Assembly: GCA_015679245.1 (NCBI GenBank)
Contig: CP064953.1
Span: 620,001 to 684,000 of the forward strand
DNA: 64,000 bases
Origin: Actinomycetaceae bacterium zg-1166
GTDB lineage: Bacteria > Actinomycetota > Actinomycetes > Actinomycetales > Actinomycetaceae
Direction of reading: 5' to 3'
This document shows, in pieces, positions 44,255 to 53,924 of the stretch. The notes below the pieces were generated by a model, which saw only the letters and a list, made by a program, of their open reading frames with translations, made no database searches and had not been told where the DNA came from. The position numbers were made by a program, and so were the translations under genes. Every line of letters begins with the position of its first letter. Positions within the stretch are counted from its first letter, which is position 1.

Positions 44255-44896
44255 ATGAAGCCTAAATATACAGCGGTGTACGAGGCACTCCTTCAACGTA
44301 TCGAAACGATGAATCCGGGTGACAAGCTCGAAAGTGAAGCTAAGCTCGCGGAGGATTTCAAGGTTGCTCCGATGACGGTTCGCCGTGCCCTAGAGATGCT
44401 CGCCAATCAGGGGCGCACGGTTGGGCACCGCGGGCGTGGCACATTTGTTGCCTCCCCCTCGTCTTTTCGCGGTTCGGGGATGGATCTCCTTGAATCTAGT
44501 GAAGCGCGCTTGATCTCAGCGAGGATCGAAAGCGCAGGTAGTGATGAACCGTTCATGGGCGTAAGCGCACATGACTTCGTTTATAGGATGGTTCACACAC
44601 GCCATGTGAGTGGGCATGTTGTGGGTGTGCAAACCTCTCTTCTTGTTGCCTCTGCTTTTGAAGGTCTACTTGGGCGTGACCTCACGCGCAGCCTCAGCGA
44701 TATCCTTGCCGACGATGGACTCACAATCACCGAGACAGACCTTGGCATCATAAAACCCGGTAAACGCGAAGCTGAACTTCTCGAATTGAGTGAGCCGGCT
44801 TCCTGTTTGAGTATCACGCAGCGATGGGGGAGTCAGCCGGTGCGCGCCGTGAGTGTGACGCTTGTGCGCACCGATAGATGGACAATTCGCCTCTAA
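44255..44896 (+). CDS. GntR-family (HutC/UTRA) transcriptional regulator
   Basis: A 213-residue regulator with a GntR winged helix (YTAVYEALLQRIETMNPGDKLESEAKLAEDF, then MTVRRALEMLANQG and RGRGTFVA at about 1-72) and a C-terminal UTRA ligand domain (VYRMVHTRHVSGHVVGVQTSLL). HutC-type proteins usually repress sugar or amine operons until a ligand binds. It is divergent from the esterase - sugar porter operon and has an inverted sequence pair between them, so it probably controls both. I prefer the ATG at 44255; an ATG at 44240 is also in frame. Confidence 0.85.
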   Translation: MKPKYTAVYEALLQRIETMNPGDKLESEAKLAEDFKVAPMTVRRALEMLANQGRTVGHRGRGTFVASPSSFRGSGMDLLESSEARLISARIESAGSDEPFMGVSAHDFVYRMVHTRHVSGHVVGVQTSLLVASAFEGLLGRDLTRSLSDILADDGLTITETDLGIIKPGKREAELLELSEPASCLSITQRWGSQPVRAVSVTLVRTDRWTIRL

Positions 44897-45111
44897 TATC
44901 TCTTTTGCTAAGGATGGCACGTATATCAGCGTCCACAAGGATTATTGGGGTAGACAGATGCGGGTGTGTAAGTCAAAGGCCTGCACTCGCCTGCAGGGAT
45001 CCGGGGCTTTGCTGCTTACGCATGGGTAGGGATCGACAATGCCTTGTCCTTGCGCCCGCAGGGAGTACGGCTTGCCCTCTACTTCTTCGCGAGTTGTGGC
45101 ACTTACACGAG
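44897..45111. other. Spacer after the GntR gene
   Basis: No gene or clear repeat seen; short frames here have no ribosome site. Confidence 0.45.
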
Positions 45112-45146
45112 TGCCTGTCGGGTTCATACAATGAACCCGACAGGCA
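45112..45146. terminator. Perfect 16-bp hairpin between convergent genes
   Basis: Arms 45112-45127 and 45131-45146 are fully complementary with a three-base loop ACA. It is placed 17 bases past the acyl-CoA ligase stop and after the GntR gene, so it suits a bidirectional terminator despite the lack of T runs. Confidence 0.6.
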
Positions 45147-45163
45147 GCGAAGAGCCGCTGAGA

Positions 45164-47068
45164 TTAGGAAGCGTAAAGTCCCTCAATCGTTTGAGCAAAG
45201 TCACGCAACACGGTTGCACGTTTCACCTTGAGTGAGGGCGTTAGGTATCCGTTTTGTACAGAAAACTCTGCCGGTAAGACGACGAACTTCCGGATAGATT
45301 CGGCGCGAGAGACAGCCTCATTCGCACGCCTCACCGCGCGGTCAAGTGCGGCAAGAACTTGAGGATCATTCCCTGCCTCATCAACTGACATCGGGGGAAG
45401 GGAATGATTAGCAAGCCAGGTTGGGAGCATATCTGGATCCAAGGTGATAAGTGCGCCAATAAAAGGCTTCTTATCTCCTACAACAACCACTTGAGAGATG
45501 ATGGGGTGCCCTCGCAGACGATCCTCAAGGATTGCCGGAGCTACATTCTTACCACCAGCTGTTACGATGAGTTCCTTCTTGCGTCCGGTCACCCAAATGA
45601 AGCCTTCCTCATCAATTGAGCCGAGGTCTCCTGAACGATACCAACCATCTTCGGTGAAAGACTCGCTAGTAGCCTCAGGGTTGTTGTTATAACCGACGAA
45701 GACGTGATCGCCTTTGACGAGGATTTCGCCGTCGTCGTTGGTAGTGACGCGACAGCCAGGATAAGCCGGGCCAACTGAACCGATACGAATGGCACCGGGG
45801 ACATTGACAGCTGTGGGTGCTGAAGTCTCGGTAAGGCCGTATCCTTCGAGCACAGTGAGTCCAGCTCCGCGGAAGAAATGGCCTAGCCGTGCGCCGAGTG
45901 GTGCTCCACCTGAGATTGCGTACTTAAGATTTCCGCCGGTGATTGCACGAAGCTGCTGGTAGACAAGGGCGTCACCTGCACGATGCTGAGCCTTGAGAGC
46001 AAAAGAAGGGCCTTCGGGTGTGTCCATCGCACGTGAGTAGGCGTTTGCCACTTTGGCATAGTGACGGAAGAGCTTGAGCTTAAGGCCGCGTCCGGCTTTC
46101 GCATCGGCTGCGTTATAGATCTTCTCAAAGACACGTGGAACAGCCAGAATATAGGTCGGCTTGAATGTCTTCATGTCGGCAACAATGTTCTTTGCGTCCG
46201 GGGAGTAGCCCACAATCGTCCCACAGTAGAGAGCCATAAGGTTGATAAAACGTGCGAAGGAATGGGCAAGAGGAAGGAAAAGGAGAGTGCGCTGGTAACC
46301 GCCGGTGAGCTTGGAGAGGTTGTCGTCCAGCGGGCCGTTAATTGCCACATGTAGAAGGTTGCGGTGAGTTAGGCACGCTCCCTTGGGTTTGCCCATAGTG
46401 CCAGAGGTGTAGATGATTGTTGCCAGATCGTCGGCGTGCAGATTATCTATACGGCGATCGATTTCCGCATCGTCCTCAAGTCGGCCAAGGGAAGCGATGG
46501 TGTTTTGCGCGCCGTTTTCGATAACGAAGGTGCGCTCGAAGTGGTCAAAATCGCGCTGTGCGGGGGCGAGGAGATCGGCCATTTGATTCGTCTCGGCAAT
46601 AGCAAAGCGGATGTGGGAATCTTCGATAATCCAGCGAGCTTGTTCAGCTGAATCGGTTTCGTAGATCGGAATACCATGGGCACCAATCCACCATAAAGCC
46701 ATATCAAAGAGGGTGAACTCATAGCGGGTATGCGACATGATCGCAACGTTGTCGCCTACGTGGAGGCCAAGAGCGATAAAGCCGCGTGCGACTGAACGGA
46801 TTTCAGCCTCGAACTGGCGCCAGGTTACAGGTGTCCATGTGCCGATTGAGGACTTGCGTTCGATAGCCACATGATCGGGTTTGTCCTTGGCGATGTTGCG
46901 AAAGACCCACGGAATGCTCATCTCGTCGGTAATGGTGATCTTTCCAGGGGTGAAGGAGATGCGATGATGGGGTTCGTCAGGTGAGGTGGGCAAGAGGAAG
47001 GAGGGTGATGCTGCTTCAGGATGCCCGTCACGAGTATGTGAGTGTGACGAATCTTTGTTCTCGCGCAT
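45164..47068 (-). CDS. Long-chain fatty-acid--CoA ligase (FadD15-like)
   Basis: A 634-residue acyl-CoA synthetase of the bacterial long-chain type. P-loop TIIYTSGTMGKPKGACLTH, LAHSFARFINL, A5 LEGYGLTETSAP, the WYRSGDLG segment and the GRKKELIVTAGGKNVAP motif typical of long-chain ligases are present. It makes acyl-CoA for lipid synthesis or degradation. The ATG at 47068 has GGAGG seven bases ahead; the frame is open further upstream without a ribosome site. It is shorter at the C-terminus than the ligase at 23-25 kb and shares little beyond the adenylation motifs. Confidence 0.92.
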   Translation of the reverse strand: MRENKDSSHSHTRDGHPEAASPSFLLPTSPDEPHHRISFTPGKITITDEMSIPWVFRNIAKDKPDHVAIERKSSIGTWTPVTWRQFEAEIRSVARGFIALGLHVGDNVAIMSHTRYEFTLFDMALWWIGAHGIPIYETDSAEQARWIIEDSHIRFAIAETNQMADLLAPAQRDFDHFERTFVIENGAQNTIASLGRLEDDAEIDRRIDNLHADDLATIIYTSGTMGKPKGACLTHRNLLHVAINGPLDDNLSKLTGGYQRTLLFLPLAHSFARFINLMALYCGTIVGYSPDAKNIVADMKTFKPTYILAVPRVFEKIYNAADAKAGRGLKLKLFRHYAKVANAYSRAMDTPEGPSFALKAQHRAGDALVYQQLRAITGGNLKYAISGGAPLGARLGHFFRGAGLTVLEGYGLTETSAPTAVNVPGAIRIGSVGPAYPGCRVTTNDDGEILVKGDHVFVGYNNNPEATSESFTEDGWYRSGDLGSIDEEGFIWVTGRKKELIVTAGGKNVAPAILEDRLRGHPIISQVVVVGDKKPFIGALITLDPDMLPTWLANHSLPPMSVDEAGNDPQVLAALDRAVRRANEAVSRAESIRKFVVLPAEFSVQNGYLTPSLKVKRATVLRDFAQTIEGLYAS

Positions 47069-48132
47069 GAAAAACCTCCGATGTAAGCCTTCGATTTCGT
47101 TAGTTACGATACCGTAATATAAGTGTGGGTGGGGAAAGGTCGCAACGCTAAATATATGAACCTCGTCGCACTCGATGTATGTCACCTGTGCGACGAGGGG
47201 GTTATCTTGTCTCTTTCTCTCCCTATAGTGGTGTACCTATGTGGTGTAATGGGTCTCACTCGTGTGCGGCGCTCAGCTTGTCTCCTGGTCGCTCAGCTTG
47301 TCTCCTAGTGGTGCTGTACTCGTGTGCATCCACCCATACACGCAACGTTTGAACCTCTGGATACCCAAGCAGACGAACAATCCCAGCGTAAGAATCTAAC
47401 CGCCAATACAACCCAACAGCTCGAATCTTCTATTCATCCACATACCGAACCGCGGAAAACCTAATTTTCCATTCGGGATCGCACCTGCCCTCAACCCGCT
47501 TACACATAAGATGCAAGTTCGTCCTCATCAACTGACTAAGCAGAACGTCATCACTGGATAATGCACGTGCCGAGACGGGTTTTGTCAGAAGTTGCCACCC
47601 ATGACTGGGTTCTGGTTGTGTGAAATCCGGCCACACATGAAATTACGTCCGTTTCCTAAAATTGTCAGCCGCCGCTCATTTACCCGAGCACCATCCCGCA
47701 GGCTCATCTCAGCGTCATATTCCATGCAGCAGACACATGTCCCCGGTAATGTGTTGCCTCGATACGACCATATCGGTTGTTTTCCACACACATCACCACT
47801 ATTGGTGATAACCCGCTGCGTCGCGTCATTCCCCATGACAATATGAAACTTATCACTGAAATCGAACTGCTCGTGAAGAAGTACTTGGTGAAGAAGCAAT
47901 GGGCAGAGACGAGGAAGTTATTGCCAAACTCTCCGATATTGGCTATGGAGCCATAGCAAGAAAAACCAGACAAAACGGCGATGTAGCTCCAGATGGAACC
48001 TGTAGCCAACCGGCAAACCCAAAAGGTCACGCACCTGACGACCTTCGCTTTCCATGCCAGCGTCAAGCCGTGTAACGGAGTGCGCACAACGGTTCGCTTT
48101 CACTATTCCCCCCCGGAACGAATGAGCGTCCC
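47069..48132. other. Degenerate, gene-poor stretch
   Basis: About 1.06 kb without an intact recognisable gene. cgctcagcttgtctcct occurs twice in tandem (47270-47286, 47290-47306). A leftward frame of about 104 codons at 47585-47899 (containing CVCCMEYD) has no ribosome site and resembles nothing I know. On the plus strand, short frames around 47860-48066 and a C7 homopolymer near 48110 could be decayed upstream parts of the surface-protein remnant. Base composition is less GC-rich than in flanking genes. Confidence 0.5.
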
Positions 48133-48576
48133 GCACGAGAGTTTCGATGGGGAACAACCTGGCAATATCGTGACAAGAACAAGCCGGAAGAAAACTGGAT
48201 CTAGATACCTATCGGAAATCTCACCTACGGCGGTAAAGCAGTGCCTGAGTCGTCTATCCGATTAACAATTTTGATGCCGTCGCTGAGGCGTGGGGAGATA
48301 GCAACAGGCGAATGGATAACGGATCGTTCCGCCCCGCGCCTGATCCGGATCCCGATCCTGAGCCTGAGCCTGGACCCGACCCTGGATCCGGCACCTGACC
48401 CCACACCTGAACCGACGCCACCGCCGACGCCTACCCTGCCTACACCCACCCGCTCTACACCGCAACTACCCTCGAAGTGGGTGCGTACTGGTAGTGATGC
48501 GGCAGGATTGGCGCTCCTCGGCGCACTAGCTGCGGGTGCAGGAATGGTACTTGTGACACGGCGCAAAGCCCACTAA
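48133..48576 (+). pseudogene. Remnant of a sortase-type cell-wall-anchored surface protein
   Basis: The C-terminal part of a surface protein can be followed through two frames. Frame 1 gives FRWGTTWQYRDKNKPEENWI, a TAG at 48202, then IPIGNLTYGGKAVPESS. Coding then passes to another frame with NNFDAVAEAWGDSNRRMDNG and a Pro/Asp/Glu repeat ending at a TGA, and back to frame 1 for PTPEPTPPPTPT. It closes with LPSKWVRTG, the hydrophobic span DAAGLALLGALAAGAGMVLV and TRRKAH. The LPxTG motif seems split by four residues (LPS-KWVR-TG). It is therefore decayed, not expressed as an anchored protein. Confidence 0.68.
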
Positions 48577-48614
48577 CTCGGTTAGATTAGGGAGATTGTA
48601 TAAGCCATTTGTTG

Positions 48615-48663
48615 AAGGTGGGAGCAGGTTCTGGATAATTCCAGGATCTGCTCCCACCTTTAT
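48615..48663 (+). terminator. Terminator of the surface-protein remnant
   Basis: AAGGTGGGAGCAG and CTGCTCCCACCTT form a perfect 13-bp stem with an inner CTGGA/TCCAG pair, then TATT. Its survival supports a once-active gene. Confidence 0.72.
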
Positions 48664-48689
48664 TGCGGCAAATCAGGTATGAGTAAGGC

Positions 48690-48735
48690 GAAAAAGAAGT
48701 GCGCTCAGTTTACCGATATGGCAAACCGAGCGCAC
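48690..48735 (-). terminator. Intrinsic terminator of valS
   Basis: Leftward, GTGCGCTC and GAGCGCAC (48735-48699) enclose an inner GTTT/AAAC pair and are followed by TTCTTTTTC. Confidence 0.68.
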
Positions 48736-48773
48736 AAGCGCACATACCAAGCGCACATGCCAAGCAGAGAAAT

Positions 48774-51443
48774 CTACTTCTTCTTCGGCTCAGGAGGATT
48801 GAGCTCATAGGAAGAGACGAGAATCGCGCCTTCGTCGGCTTCGATGAGCGAGTAGTCCCCCACGATGTGAGCTGCGCGCACAAGATCCTCGCGCACGCTC
48901 TCTAGACGTTCGCGATCAGCTGGGACAACTGCGAGAACCACAGACTTATAGGTGGCACGCTGAGAAACCCTGTTCTCCGACTTCACTTTGCGCAAAACGG
49001 TGAGTGCTTCACCGGCAACACGAAGAACCTCACTATCGCCACCGGCAGCTGCGGCACGGAGTTCGTCGGCACAGGGCCATGCGGCGCGATGGACAGAACC
49101 TGTGCGGTACCACGACCATACTTCCTCTGTGGCAAAGGGAATGAAAGGCGCGAGCAGACGCAAGAAAGTATCAATAGCAATACCGAGTGCGGCGCGAGCC
49201 GAAGCACCTTCTGGAGTGTCGAGGTAGGCACGATCCTTAACTAGCTCAAGATAATCGTCGCAGAAAGTCCAAAATGCTGTTTCGCTCACTTCGAGAGCAC
49301 GTGTGTGATCGTATGACTCGAAAGAAGCAGTTGCCTGCGTGACGACCTCTGCAAGGCCAGCGAGTATAGAACGATCTACCGCCTCGGTGACAAGTGAAGG
49401 ATGAAGTACCACAGGTGCACCTTTACCTGCTGCGTCGAAGGCAAACTTCGAGGCGTTGAGGACTTTCATTGCAAGGCGGCGGCCAATCTTCATCTGCTGC
49501 TCATCAAAGGTGGCATCTACACCCAGGCGTGCGCTGGCAGCCCAGTAGCGCACCGCGTCCGAACCGTGCTTTTCCAGCAGAGCCATTGGTGTCACTACAT
49601 TTCCCTTGGACTTCGACATTTTCTTGTGGTCAGGATCGAGAATCCAACCCGAGATCGCCGCGTGTTTCCATGGGTTCTCGCCAAACTCAAGGTGAGCGCG
49701 CACCATCGACGAAAAGAGCCATGTACGGATAATATCTTGGCCTTGAGGACGCACATCCATAGGGTAAACACGAGTGAAAAGATCTTCGTCTGTCAGCCAC
49801 CCCGAGGCAATCTGCGCCGAGAGTGAAGAGGTAGCCCACGTATCCATAATGTCTACTTCACCAACGAAGCCTCCGGCAGCTCCACGCTGATCTTCCGTGT
49901 AAGTAGAAGGAACATCAGTGGAAGGATCGACTGGAAGTTGGTCGAAGGAAGGCGCAAGAACCTCGTCGTAAAGGATCTCTCCTGAATTGGAAACTTTGTA
50001 CCACACGGGGATCGGTACACCGAAGAAACGTTGGCGAGAGATAAGCCAATCGGTGTTGAGCCCTCCAACCCAATTGTCGTAACGCACGTGCATGAAATCA
50101 GGATGGAAAGCGAGGGAGTTGCCAGCTTCAATGAGGTTCTCGCGCAGCTGCTTACCGTTGGCTTCGGCATGGTCGCGTCCGCCGTTGCGGATATACCACT
50201 GGCGTGAGGTGACGATTTCGAGGGGTTTATCGCCTTTCTCGAAGAAGTTCGTCATACGAGTGGTGGGCTTGGGTTCACCGATCATTTCGCCCGACTCCAT
50301 GAGTGCTTCGACAAGCACCTTGCGCGCAGAAAATACCGTCTTTCCGGCCATCTGCTCATACATTGCACGTCCGGCCTCAGTGGTGATCCATCCTGGCGTA
50401 TCGCGGATAAGACGCCCATCTTTGCCGAGCACAGAACGCATCGGCAAAGAGAGCTCGCGCCACCACTGCACATCGGTGAGATCACCAAAGGTGCAGCACA
50501 TGGCGATGCCAGCGCCCTTATCAATTTCGGCTGCCGGGTGAGCACACACAGGGAGCTCCACGCCGAAGATGGGAGAGGTGACGGTAGTGCCGAAGAGGTG
50601 GGAATAACGTTCGTCGTCGGGGTGGGCGATGAGAGCTACACAGGCGGGAAGAAGCTCTGGGCGGGTAGTTTCGATGATGACATCGGAGCCGCTGGCGCTA
50701 TGGAAGGTGAGAGAATGGTAGGCACCTGGGTATTCACGAGCCTCAAGTTCGGCCTGAGCGACGGCTGTCTGGAAGGTGACATCCCACAATCCGGGCGCCT
50801 GGGCTTGGTAGGCTTCGCTGCGCTCAAGATTCTTAAGGAAGGCCGCTTGGGCTACTTTTTGTGCCTTTGAACCGATCGTCTGGTAGTGCTGCTTCCAATC
50901 CACAGAGAGGCCAAGATAACGCCACAGAGCCTCGAACTGACCTTCATCATCGGCTGTGAGGCGCCAGCACAATTCGATGAAGTTACGGCGTGAAATCGGC
51001 TTCTGGTCGGCGTATTTAATAGACTTTCCATCTCCGCCATCGTGAGGCGGCACAAAGTCGGGTTCATAGGGGAGGGAAGGGTCGCAGCGTACTCCAAAGT
51101 AGTTCTGGACTCGGCGCTCAGTGGGTAGGCCATTATCGTCCCAACCCATCGGGTAAAACACAGACTTACCGCGCATACGCTGGTAGCGAGCTACGGTATC
51201 GGTGTGTGTGTAAGAGAACACGTGACCGATGTGGAGTGAACCGGAAACGGTAGGCGGGGGAGTATCAATTGAGTACACCGCCTCTCGCGTGGCTGTACGA
51301 TCAAAGGCGTAGGTCTGTTCGGCTTCCCAACGCTCACCCCAGCGGCCTTCAAGCCCTTCCAATGTTGCCTTCTCCGGAACCTCCGTGTGATCGAGGAGCT
51401 CAGAAGGCAAATTCGTGCCGTAAAAATCAGTCATAACCTCCAT
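48774..51443 (-). CDS. valS: Valine--tRNA ligase
   Basis: It charges tRNA-Val. The 889-residue class I synthetase has HIGH at 71-74 (GSLHIGHVFSYTHTDTVARY), an editing CP1 domain with TTRPELLPACVAL, KMSKSKGN near 608 and an anticodon-binding C-terminus that includes a positively charged arm. The GWDDNGLPTERR signature is characteristic of ValS. The ATG at 51443 has AAGGA ahead; another ATG three codons later is possible. It is transcribed alone with a terminator. Confidence 0.97.
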   Translation of the reverse strand: MEVMTDFYGTNLPSELLDHTEVPEKATLEGLEGRWGERWEAEQTYAFDRTATREAVYSIDTPPPTVSGSLHIGHVFSYTHTDTVARYQRMRGKSVFYPMGWDDNGLPTERRVQNYFGVRCDPSLPYEPDFVPPHDGGDGKSIKYADQKPISRRNFIELCWRLTADDEGQFEALWRYLGLSVDWKQHYQTIGSKAQKVAQAAFLKNLERSEAYQAQAPGLWDVTFQTAVAQAELEAREYPGAYHSLTFHSASGSDVIIETTRPELLPACVALIAHPDDERYSHLFGTTVTSPIFGVELPVCAHPAAEIDKGAGIAMCCTFGDLTDVQWWRELSLPMRSVLGKDGRLIRDTPGWITTEAGRAMYEQMAGKTVFSARKVLVEALMESGEMIGEPKPTTRMTNFFEKGDKPLEIVTSRQWYIRNGGRDHAEANGKQLRENLIEAGNSLAFHPDFMHVRYDNWVGGLNTDWLISRQRFFGVPIPVWYKVSNSGEILYDEVLAPSFDQLPVDPSTDVPSTYTEDQRGAAGGFVGEVDIMDTWATSSLSAQIASGWLTDEDLFTRVYPMDVRPQGQDIIRTWLFSSMVRAHLEFGENPWKHAAISGWILDPDHKKMSKSKGNVVTPMALLEKHGSDAVRYWAASARLGVDATFDEQQMKIGRRLAMKVLNASKFAFDAAGKGAPVVLHPSLVTEAVDRSILAGLAEVVTQATASFESYDHTRALEVSETAFWTFCDDYLELVKDRAYLDTPEGASARAALGIAIDTFLRLLAPFIPFATEEVWSWYRTGSVHRAAWPCADELRAAAAGGDSEVLRVAGEALTVLRKVKSENRVSQRATYKSVVLAVVPADRERLESVREDLVRAAHIVGDYSLIEADEGAILVSSYELNPPEPKKK

Positions 51444-52240
51444 TCTATCCTTGGGGGCTAGTGATTCTCGGTTCCATTCGTGGTGAGAACCGCAGTATTT
51501 TCGTTAGATTCGCTTCATTTCGGAGAACCGTCAGAGGATTCGTTGTTTGTATGCGGGCGCGTGGGTGCCTGCCTGAAACGCGGGTGTACTTGAAAGAGAT
51601 CTGGGCAGCACGTGAGGCATGTGCTGTGTGTGGGGTGAAAAACTTGTGTACTCAACATAGACGTAGGTAGCGCGCACGATGTGGACGGTACGTGGTATTC
51701 CGTGGTATTCCACAGGTGGCGTATCGCCACTGATGGTGTGAGGCACACTTTTAGCTGCGGTGTGCTCTGTTGCGATCGTTCTATGATGATTGTGCTCGGC
51801 GCAGAAATCCGATCAGTTTCCATAAACGACGATATTGCCGCGCTTATCGACGGTTCTCTTGATTCACTTGTATGGCCTGATGGTGGGCGTTCTCTTTGAG
51901 GTGATGACAGTGCTGGCGCCGTTATTTCCTTCTTAGATATTCTTTTCGCAACGATTCACTGAGGAGAAGTATTGAATCTCTCCTGAGTGATAACTAGATG
52001 GTTGACGTGCAGTTTCGTAGATATTCTTGTCAATTTTCATATAGCAAGCTGTTGGCAAACGGCAAAATGTATGTGATTTTTCTTGACTCTTTGATTCTTA
52101 TATATGTAAGCTAGGTCACGTCCAGTACCGGATCTGAGTTTAGGTCTGAGTTCGCAAAATTGCATAGGGAATCTGTCTTACCTTCACCTTCTGGTAAGGG
52201 GAAGAAGGATTCGCTTGCAAACGTATGTGTGGAGGCTCTA
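51444..52240. other. Long spacer between valS and the secreted-protein gene
   Basis: 797 bases without a clear gene. A rightward frame ending at 51899 (with ATG at 51783, 38 codons) lacks a ribosome site. It is followed by a hairpin at 51956-51990 (CACT-g-AGGAGA with TCTCCT-g-AGTG), which could terminate something or be part of an RNA. CTTACC (52177-52182) pairs with GGTAAG (52193-52198) in the leader of the secreted-protein gene. The segment 51990-52140 is AT-rich (TTGACT at 52084) and probably holds its promoter. Confidence 0.5.
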
Positions 52241-52702
52241 ATGAAGAGATGCACAATTGGTATTGCTGCTTTAGCCTTGTCGTTTTCCGCTACTTCGGCA
52301 GTTTACGGTACTGAAACAGCGGACGAAGGGAGAGAAGGTAGTTATCCGTATACCAGCATGAGTGACTCAGGTGATAGTTCAAGGCTTGTCGATATGTCAT
52401 GGCGTGGAGAGTTTCGCGATTTTGGAGGTCTTTCACCGACTGAGGGCTCGCCTCGTGCATTCTACCCGATTATTGCTGGTGACGGGGGATTTATTATCCC
52501 TAATTATCCACGTGTTTCACGCTCCGAGGGATGTTGGCAAGCAACTATAGGTCGTTATGCGTTTACTTGGGGTTTTCGGGGTTTGATCTGCGCACCGTTG
52601 GTATTAGCAAGTGGTTCTTTCTCAGGGGTGACATCCTTCGCCTGTGGAGCTGTTGGCAAGGTTGCAACAAAGATTATTCCATTTAACAACGTATGTGGGT
52701 AG
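52241..52702 (+). CDS. Secreted cysteine-containing protein, copy 1 (unknown; bacteriocin-like candidate)
   Basis: A 153-residue protein not recognised as any known family. Residues 1-23 form a signal peptide (MKRC, then IGIAALALSFSATSA). The mature part is Ser/Gly/acidic at first, then has a conserved block: GDGGFIIPNYP, four cysteines at 98, 117, 135 and 152, IGRYAFTWGFRGLIC, and the end KIIPFNNVC. The same block is found in the decayed copy 2 at 54.2 kb with identical first (19) and last (17) cysteine spacings, which suggests two disulfides. GGAGG is five bases before the ATG at 52241. A small membrane-protein gene starts 11 bases after its stop. Confidence 0.78.
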   Translation: MKRCTIGIAALALSFSATSAVYGTETADEGREGSYPYTSMSDSGDSSRLVDMSWRGEFRDFGGLSPTEGSPRAFYPIIAGDGGFIIPNYPRVSRSEGCWQATIGRYAFTWGFRGLICAPLVLASGSFSGVTSFACGAVGKVATKIIPFNNVCG

Positions 52703-52713
52703 TGAGTGAGTGT

Positions 52714-53049
52714 ATGATGGATACGAACATATCGAAAAAATGGTCGGCACGTGACTTTCGACGATATTGGTTATTTGTCATTTTTCTGGTTACGGCGGAT
52801 ATCGCGATATTCTTCCTTTTTTATTACGTGACTGAAAATAGTGGAAGAGGTTTCTTCAGTTCATCTGATTTCTATGAGCTACTTGCTATCCAACCCTATA
52901 ACTTCCTCATTCCTGTGCTATTGATTCGTGAGGAAAAACGGCGTGCCTCCATGGATGTTGGTACGCGCCTCAGGCGTGTCCAGGCTCTGATAGCAACGGC
53001 TATGGTAGGTGCTTCGATCCTCGCAACTGCTCTCGTCGTGTGGTTGTAA
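52714..53049 (+). CDS. Small membrane protein paired with secreted protein 1
   Basis: A 111-residue protein with three hydrophobic segments: about 18-40 (WLFVIFLVTADIAIFFLFYYV), 55-72 (LLAIQPYNFLIPVLLI) and 89-110 (LIATAMVGASILATALVVWL), with basic residues between the second and third. No known family recognised. Its gene is 11 bases after the secreted-protein stop, so it is cotranscribed and probably works with it, as an immunity or export partner. That role is inference from arrangement and from the similar second cassette at 54.7 kb. Start is the ATG at 52714 or 52717. Confidence 0.72.
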   Translation: MMDTNISKKWSARDFRRYWLFVIFLVTADIAIFFLFYYVTENSGRGFFSSSDFYELLAIQPYNFLIPVLLIREEKRRASMDVGTRLRRVQALIATAMVGASILATALVVWL

Positions 53050-53058
53050 CATTCTGTG

Positions 53059-53138
53059 GATCGGGAGGGCTAGTGTTGTTTCTCGCGCACAATCGCGTGC
53101 GAGAAACAACACTAGCCCTGAAGCTCCTTGTCCCGATC
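53059..53138. terminator. Long bidirectional inverted repeat at the end of proC
   Basis: Arms 53067-53086 and 53099-53118 are complementary over 20 bp, and an outer pair GATCGGGA/TCCCGATC (53059-53066 with 53131-53138) adds 8 more. The proC stop codon (53112-53114) lies inside the right arm. It closes both proC and the membrane-protein gene. Confidence 0.68.
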
Positions 53139-53924
53139 AATCGAGGCTTGAGCGCCCTTCACTATCGCCGCGCCGAAGCCTGCTTCTTCAAGGGCGACAA
53201 CACCGGCAACTGTTGTTCCACCAGGGGATTGTACGGAATCAGCAAGAGATGCCGGCGTGTCGCCTGAATCAAGTCCGGACAACAACATCTGTGCCGATCC
53301 GAGAACCGCCTGCGCTGCGATCTTCACTGCTTGCGGCTTCGGAAGCCCGTTCTTCACGCCCGCACGAGCAAGCGCATCGATGTACTCAAAGGTGTAGGCC
53401 GGGGAACATCCAGCTAGAGCAGAAAATGCGGGAAAATCCTTCTCAGCGATTAGCGTTGTTTCACCAACAGCCTCAAAAATCTCGGTGACGGCGGCGAGCT
53501 GCTTGCTACTCACGCCCTTAGCGGCGCACATTCCCGTCATCGACTTTCGAATGCGGGCACCCACATTTGGCATAGCACGAACGATGGGCTGACCAGGGCG
53601 GAGGTGCGCAGCTAAGGCCGAGAGCGGTGTACCGGCAGCAATAGAGACGAGCGTGCAAGCTTCGTCGATATCCTCACGGATGTCGTCGAGAATACTGGGG
53701 ATCATGTGAGGCTTGATAGCGAGAACGAGGATTCCTGCTTGTACCTGGCGTGCGAGAGCACGTGCGTGCGGTGCTGATGTGACGCCAAGTTCTAGGGCAA
53801 GCTTCTCGGCGCGATCTGGCGAGGCGGCTGTGAGGATAAGATCTTTCGCGCAGTAGCGCCCAGAGGCCTGCAGCCCGGCGAGGATAGCTCCTCCCATTGT
53901 GCCAGCACCGATAAAACCGATCAT
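53112..53924 (-). CDS. proC: Pyrroline-5-carboxylate reductase
   Basis: Last step of proline synthesis: reduction of pyrroline-5-carboxylate with NAD(P)H. The 270-residue protein starts MIGFIGAGTMGGAILAG (Rossmann motif), and has IKPHMIPSIL, the conserved RAMPNVGARIRKS, ALAGCSPAY and the C-terminal signature DSVQSPGGTTVAGVVALEE. The ATG at 53924 has GAGGAG seven bases ahead. It lies between two cassettes of unknown function that point the other way, which suggests those inserted or duplicated around it. Confidence 0.95.
   Translation of the reverse strand: MIGFIGAGTMGGAILAGLQASGRYCAKDLILTAASPDRAEKLALELGVTSAPHARALARQVQAGILVLAIKPHMIPSILDDIREDIDEACTLVSIAAGTPLSALAAHLRPGQPIVRAMPNVGARIRKSMTGMCAAKGVSSKQLAAVTEIFEAVGETTLIAEKDFPAFSALAGCSPAYTFEYIDALARAGVKNGLPKPQAVKIAAQAVLGSAQMLLSGLDSGDTPASLADSVQSPGGTTVAGVVALEEAGFGAAIVKGAQASIDRDKELQG

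Noticed and set aside
47585-47899. Leftward 104-codon frame with CVCCMEYD
   Set aside because: No ribosome site or family; surroundings are degenerate, so it may be a remnant or a chance frame.
51681-51899. Small rightward frame ending before a hairpin
   Set aside because: Possible short gene, but no ribosome site at any start and no similarity that I recognise; described only as part of the spacer.
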